Shown here: in pieces, positions 60,495 through 64,000 of the stretch
Layout: every line of letters starts with the position of its first letter
Numbering within the stretch: the stretch's first letter is position 1
Source: an uncultured Megasphaera sp.
GTDB lineage: Bacteria > Bacillota > Negativicutes > Veillonellales > Megasphaeraceae
DNA length: 64,000 nucleotides
Assembly (NCBI GenBank): GCA_900540735.1
Contig: UQHB01000011.1
Span: 4,354 to 68,353 of the forward strand
Direction of reading: 5' to 3'
Notes under the pieces: model-generated
What the model was told of the DNA's origin: nothing
The model's input: only the letters and a program-made list of their open reading frames with translations
Databases searched by the model: none
Made by a program: the position numbers and the translations under genes

Positions 60495-61943
60495 ATGGCT
60501 GAATTTACGTCTCGTTTTGAACATTATGACCGGCGTGTCCCCATTGATGAACATAACTGTTCTGTTGTCTTTGATGTGACTAAGTGTAAAAACTGTACAC
60601 TCTGTCGTCGTGCGTGCTGTGATACCCAGACGATTTTGGACTACTATTCCTTAGCCAGCACGGGCGATATGCCGATTTGCGTCCATTGCGGACAATGTGC
60701 CAACGCATGTCCCTTTGGTGCCATGAATGAAAAAAATGATGTCGATAAAGTAAAAGCTGCAATTGCAGACGAAAATAAAATCGTTGTCTTCCAGACCGCT
60801 CCGGCTGTCCGCGTCGGCCTTGGTGAAGCTTTTGGTAAAGACCCGGGCACCTTCGTCCAAGGGAAAATGGTCGCTGCCCTGCGCACCCTCGGTGGGGACT
60901 ATGTCTTTGATACGGACTTTGGTGCGGACATGACCATCATGGAAGAAGCTGCCGAATTAATGCACCGTCTCGATTCGGACGAAATCCCGACGCCGCAGTT
61001 TACGAGCTGCTGCCCTGGGTGGGTTGAATTCTGTGAAATTTACTACCCTGAATTAATTCCTAACTTATCGTCCACAAAGAGCCCCATCAGCATCTTGAGC
61101 CCGGCCATTAAAACGTGGTTTGCAAAGAAGAAAAACATTGACCCGAAAAAAATCGTCAATGTTTGTGTCACCCCGTGTACGGCGAAAAAAGCAGAAATCC
61201 GTCGTCCTGAACTGAACGCATCGTCTATTTTCTGGGATATGCCGGAACTGCGCGACACCGATATCTGTATTACAACCCGTGAATTGGCCGAATGGATGAA
61301 AGCGGAAAACATCGATTTCGATGCTCTCGACGACAGCGAATTTGACCATACCTTTGGCGAATCGTCTGGCGGCGGCCGTATCTTTGGGAATGCCGGCGGC
61401 GTTATGGAAGCGGCTCTCCGCAATGCATACCATACGGCAACGGGCAATAAAGCACCGCAAGATTTCATTCCCTTTGAACCGACTCGCGGCCTGACGGGCG
61501 TCAAAGAAGCAGAAGTCAGCCTCGGCCAGACGAAGGTTAAAATCGCGGCTATTTCCGGCCTTGGCAATGCCCGTAAATTCCTCGACAAAGCCATCGCTGA
61601 AAACACCTTGACGGACTATGCCTTCATCGAAGTCATGGCTTGCCCAGGCGGCTGTATTTACGGTGGCGGCCAGCCGAAAGTCAAGATGCCGCAAATTAAG
61701 AAAGTCTCGGAAGCACGGCAAGCAGGCCTTTATCAGAGCGATGTCGATGCAGAACAGAAATCGAGCTGGGAAAACCCGGAAATTCAGGCAATGTACAAAG
61801 ACTTCTTTGAAGAACCGTTGTCCGAAAAGGCCGAATACTTGCTCCATACGTATTTCACAGACAAATCGGACCGCCTTGGGAATCAGAAATATTTGACCCC
61901 GCAAACGAACCCGATGTCGCCGAAATACAAACCTGCAAAATAA
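60495..61943 (+). CDS. hydA: [FeFe] hydrogenase, monomeric
   Basis: 482 aa. Two 4Fe-4S motifs (CKNCTLCRRAC, ~31-41; CVHCGQCANACP, ~62-72) precede the H-cluster domain. L1 is TSCCPGW (C172, C173), L2 VTPCTAKKAE (C228) and L3 MACPGGC (C383, C387). There is no [2Fe-2S] or His-ligated domain, the minimal layout known for M. elsdenii. L2 has Thr226 where most group-A enzymes have Met (MPC). Oxidises reduced ferredoxin to give H2. Own unit; maturases HydEFG are not in the window. Confidence 0.97.
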   Translation: MAEFTSRFEHYDRRVPIDEHNCSVVFDVTKCKNCTLCRRACCDTQTILDYYSLASTGDMPICVHCGQCANACPFGAMNEKNDVDKVKAAIADENKIVVFQTAPAVRVGLGEAFGKDPGTFVQGKMVAALRTLGGDYVFDTDFGADMTIMEEAAELMHRLDSDEIPTPQFTSCCPGWVEFCEIYYPELIPNLSSTKSPISILSPAIKTWFAKKKNIDPKKIVNVCVTPCTAKKAEIRRPELNASSIFWDMPELRDTDICITTRELAEWMKAENIDFDALDDSEFDHTFGESSGGGRIFGNAGGVMEAALRNAYHTATGNKAPQDFIPFEPTRGLTGVKEAEVSLGQTKVKIAAISGLGNARKFLDKAIAENTLTDYAFIEVMACPGGCIYGGGQPKVKMPQIKKVSEARQAGLYQSDVDAEQKSSWENPEIQAMYKDFFEEPLSEKAEYLLHTYFTDKSDRLGNQKYLTPQTNPMSPKYKPAK

Positions 61944-61961
61944 TCTAATATACGTTACATC

Positions 61962-61996
61962 GTAGCGGTTTCCTCGTAGGAGCCGCTACTTTTTTT
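61962..61996 (+). terminator. Terminator after the hydrogenase gene
   Basis: GTAGCGG/CCGCTAC with inner TCCT/AGGA and a seven-T run. Confidence 0.88.
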
Positions 61997-62060
61997 GTCC
62001 TCGCGCACGTCATATATATGCCATTATTTTGTCATTTATGATAAGAGAAGTCATATTCCC

Positions 62061-62089
62061 TTGACAGATTCTTTACTATCCTGTAAAAT
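62061..62089 (+). promoter_or_regulatory. Promoter of the first SLH porin
   Basis: TTGACA (62061-62066), 17-base spacer, TAAAAT (62084-62089), leaving a leader of ~170 bases before the gene. Confidence 0.65.
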
Positions 62090-62150
62090 AATACCCGTAG
62101 TTAAGAAGAGTTTCTGTTTTGATATGTACTATATATCACGTAACACGACT

Positions 62151-62191
62151 AGTAAAAGAGAGGAAACTAGGACAACTCGCCAATAAACCTC
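62151..62191 (+). repeat. Conserved leader block, copy 1
   Basis: 41 bases starting AGTAAAAGAGAGGAAACTAG, identical but for one base to 63830-63870. Both copies lie 74-78 bases before a porin start and end in AACCTC that can pair with the internal GAGG. Confidence 0.85.
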
Positions 62192-62264
62192 GTGAAGCCC
62201 GATGTAGACGTACTGTTTCAAAAGAGAGACCCTATCAAAATTTTTTTGAAAAGGGGTAATACTC

Positions 62265-63566
62265 ATGAAATCCAAAGTTTTAGCAGCATTAGTTGCAACT
62301 ATGGCTGTAGGTGCTACTTGCGCATTCGCAGCAAACCCGTTCGTAGACGTTCCTTCCGACAGCTGGGCATACAAATCCGTTGTAGAACTCGCTGACGCTG
62401 GTATCATCCAGGGCGTTGACGGCCAGTACTTCCAGGGCAACCGTAACATCACTCGTTACGAAGCAGCTGAAATGGTCGCAAAAGCAATGGCTCATCAGGA
62501 CAAAGCTACTGTTGAACAGCGCGCACTCATCAACAAATTAGCTGATGAATATGCTGACGAACTCAACAACCTCGGCGTTCGCGTATCTGCTCTTGAAAAC
62601 AAAGTTGGCAACGTAAAACTCTCCGGTGACGCTCGTGTTCGTTACCAGTACCAGAAAGACAGCGTTGAAAACGATGATTCCTGGGATTATCAAGTAAACG
62701 TTGTTGCTGAAGCTCAGGTTAACGACCGCACGAAAGTTACGTACGGCTTAACAACTGACGACCAGAGCTTTGGTGATAACACAGCAGCTTCTGCTAACGA
62801 CACCAACCCGTACACAAGCCTCGCTAACGTAGAATACTCCGCTGGCGACCATGCTACATTCACTGTTGGTCGTTATGACTATCAGATTGGCAATGGCCTT
62901 GGCTTACAGTATAGCGATACTTTCGATGGCGCACAGGCAGCTTTCACAAGCGGTGACTGGACATTGACAGGTGGCTATGGTAAATTCAAAAAAGATGGCT
63001 ATTCCGAAGAACAGAACTTACAGAACCTCAAAACTGGTTATGTTTCCTTAGACGGCACAATTGGTAAAGTTGGCTTAGGTGCTTACTACAACCAGTTCAG
63101 TGGTAAAGTATATAGCGGTGACGGTGTTGATGATAAAGGTAACACGATTTATCGTACAAACAACTTGGACAACATCTTCGGTGGTTACCTCTCCTTCAAT
63201 TTCACTGACGACCTCAACTTAATCGGTGATTATCAGAGAATTAGCAAAAAAGACACTACTGACGATAAAGACGCTGACCTCTGGGGTGCTAAACTCCAGT
63301 ACGGTGCTGCTGATGGTGAAGCAGTAGGTTCTTGGGACCTCTGGGTTGAATACATCAACGCTGACAAAAATGCTTCCTATGGCTCCACTGGTTCTTGGAG
63401 AAGCAATGACCTCCTCGACAACGTTGAATCTTGGGGTGCTGGTGTTGACTACGCATTAGGTAAAAACGTAGTCCTCACAGTTGCTCAGTCCTTCGCTACA
63501 AAAGCAAAAGTTGGCAACGATGACCCAGAAGAATTAACGGACGTTGAAATCAATTTCGCATTCTAA
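62265..63566 (+). CDS. SLH-domain outer-membrane porin (OmpM-like)
   Basis: 433 aa. Signal peptide MKSKVLAALVATMAVGATCAFA, then one SLH domain (FVDVPSDSWAYKSVVELADAG...ITRYEAAEMVAKAM, ~25-75) that binds the cell wall. A helical spacer (VSALENKV) follows, and then a beta-barrel of alternating strands ending in a C-terminal aromatic ...VEINFAF. This is the tether/porin type of diderm Firmicutes. Codon use and strong AAAAGGGG site indicate very high expression. Confidence 0.95.
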   Translation: MKSKVLAALVATMAVGATCAFAANPFVDVPSDSWAYKSVVELADAGIIQGVDGQYFQGNRNITRYEAAEMVAKAMAHQDKATVEQRALINKLADEYADELNNLGVRVSALENKVGNVKLSGDARVRYQYQKDSVENDDSWDYQVNVVAEAQVNDRTKVTYGLTTDDQSFGDNTAASANDTNPYTSLANVEYSAGDHATFTVGRYDYQIGNGLGLQYSDTFDGAQAAFTSGDWTLTGGYGKFKKDGYSEEQNLQNLKTGYVSLDGTIGKVGLGAYYNQFSGKVYSGDGVDDKGNTIYRTNNLDNIFGGYLSFNFTDDLNLIGDYQRISKKDTTDDKDADLWGAKLQYGAADGEAVGSWDLWVEYINADKNASYGSTGSWRSNDLLDNVESWGAGVDYALGKNVVLTVAQSFATKAKVGNDDPEELTDVEINFAF

Positions 63567-63587
63567 TCTGACTCGTTCAGACGGATA

Positions 63588-63622
63588 TAAAAGAGACTTC
63601 CTGCGGGAAGTCTCTTTTTTTA
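63588..63622 (+). terminator. Terminator after the first porin
   Basis: AAAGAGACTTCC-TGC-GGGAAGTCTCTTT and T-run. Confidence 0.9.
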
Positions 63623-63721
63623 TGGTTATTTGTAAAATATATGTAATATACGTGCAAAACCTTTGTCATAACTATATAAAATTCCTTTATAAACGGCGTA
63701 ACCATGCGGATGAGCCGACTT

Positions 63722-63750
63722 TTGACCAAACTGTGAAACTTATGTATACT
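63722..63750 (+). promoter_or_regulatory. Promoter of the second SLH porin
   Basis: TTGACC (63722-63727), 17-base spacer, TATACT (63745-63750), with a leader of ~190 bases. The rest of the 63623-63947 gap holds no supported gene. Confidence 0.65.
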
Positions 63751-63829
63751 CTAAGTACAAGCTTTGGTGCGGCCTGTGTTGCTGTAGGTAAAGCTCATCA
63801 TAGAGAGCACAGATGATAGGCACAAGAGT

Positions 63830-63870
63830 AGTAAAAGAGAGGAAACTAGGACAACTCGCCAATGAACCTC
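63830..63870 (+). repeat. Conserved leader block, copy 2
   Basis: Second copy of the 41-base block at 62151-62191, one mismatch (A to G). Sequence between this block and the ribosome site differs between the two genes, so the block itself appears conserved. Confidence 0.85.
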
Positions 63871-63947
63871 TTGTCAATACGTCTGCCGCTCGCCTGTAAC
63901 GAAGAAAGACCAAATCTATATTTTTTTTTTGAAAAGGGGTAATTTTC

Positions 63948-64000
63948 ATGAAATCCAAAGTTTTAGCAGCATTAGTTGCAACTATGGCTGTAGGTGCTAC
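63948..64000 (+). CDS. Second SLH porin, 5' end only (cut by window)
   Basis: The first 53 bases are identical to the start of the porin at 62265, encoding the same signal peptide MKSKVLAALVATMAVGA. Same GAAAAGGGGTAAT ribosome site. A tandem paralogue; its barrel cannot be judged here. Confidence 0.88.
   Translation, partial: MKSKVLAALVATMAVGA

Noticed and set aside
63544..63816. 90-codon ORF overlapping the porin 3' end.
   Set aside because: No ribosome site; it runs through a terminator and the next promoter.

Overview
The window looks like an obligately anaerobic, fermentative Negativicutes chromosome, most likely Megasphaera (M. elsdenii or a close relative). Supporting signs are a compact 482-residue [FeFe] hydrogenase with only two ferredoxin-type clusters, a single-chain pyruvate:ferredoxin oxidoreductase, an etfB-etfA pair, acetate kinase, and outer-membrane porins with an N-terminal S-layer-homology domain, the diderm-Firmicute hallmark. 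Signals are Firmicute-like: strong AGGAGG ribosome sites, TTGACA-17-TATAAT promoters and hairpin-plus-T-run terminators. The genus call is an inference from these traits. No rRNA, tRNA, CRISPR array, IS element or prophage was seen.

Layout. 1-3.0 kb: nth, an unknown gene with its own promoter, and the SCIFF ranthipeptide with its radical-SAM maturase. 3.0-8.4 kb: sufCBDSU Fe-S assembly operon behind a palindromic operator-like region. 8.4-16.2 kb: two acetyltransferases, gltS, tmcAL, a lipoprotein, acetate kinase, a HAD phosphatase behind a switch-like RNA leader, and a LysR regulator. 16.2-20.2 kb: pyruvate:ferredoxin oxidoreductase with a long structured leader. 20.4-31.8 kb: recJ-relA-dtd-MBL hydrolase-AI-2E permease-fur-hemZ-hisS-aspS, almost without gaps. 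31.9-32.3 kb: a compact type I toxin-antitoxin locus. 32.3-36.2 kb: a DMT exporter coupled to a CntK-like amino-acid racemase, a catalytically degenerate aldo-keto reductase and a threonine-aldolase-like enzyme. 36.2-38.9 kb: YgbA_NO protein with a Fur-like box, a glycerophosphodiesterase and an alanine/glycine symporter. 38.9-43.4 kb: late cobalamin genes (cbiP, cbiB, pduX, cobD). 43.6-47.9 kb: two amino-acid permeases, a decayed MFS gene and an FAH-family hydrolase. 48-51.4 kb: glnS, then DUF4321-maf-radC. 51.7-55.2 kb: DUF2325-feoA-feoB-FeoB-associated protein behind a promoter with a Fur-like box. 55.3-60.3 kb: etfBA, two membrane proteins and an ABC-F ATPase. 60.5-64 kb: [FeFe] hydrogenase and tandem SLH porins sharing a conserved leader, the second cut by the window end.

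Together the metabolic genes describe pyruvate fermentation. PFOR makes acetyl-CoA and reduced ferredoxin, AckA yields ATP and acetate, EtfAB links ferredoxin and NADH to acyl-CoA dehydrogenases, and hydrogenase vents electrons as H2. Suf and Feo supply the Fe-S clusters and ferrous iron these enzymes need, and Fur is encoded in the same window. The least explained elements are the toxin-antitoxin locus, the HAD leader RNA, the racemase/exporter pair and the degenerate reductase.
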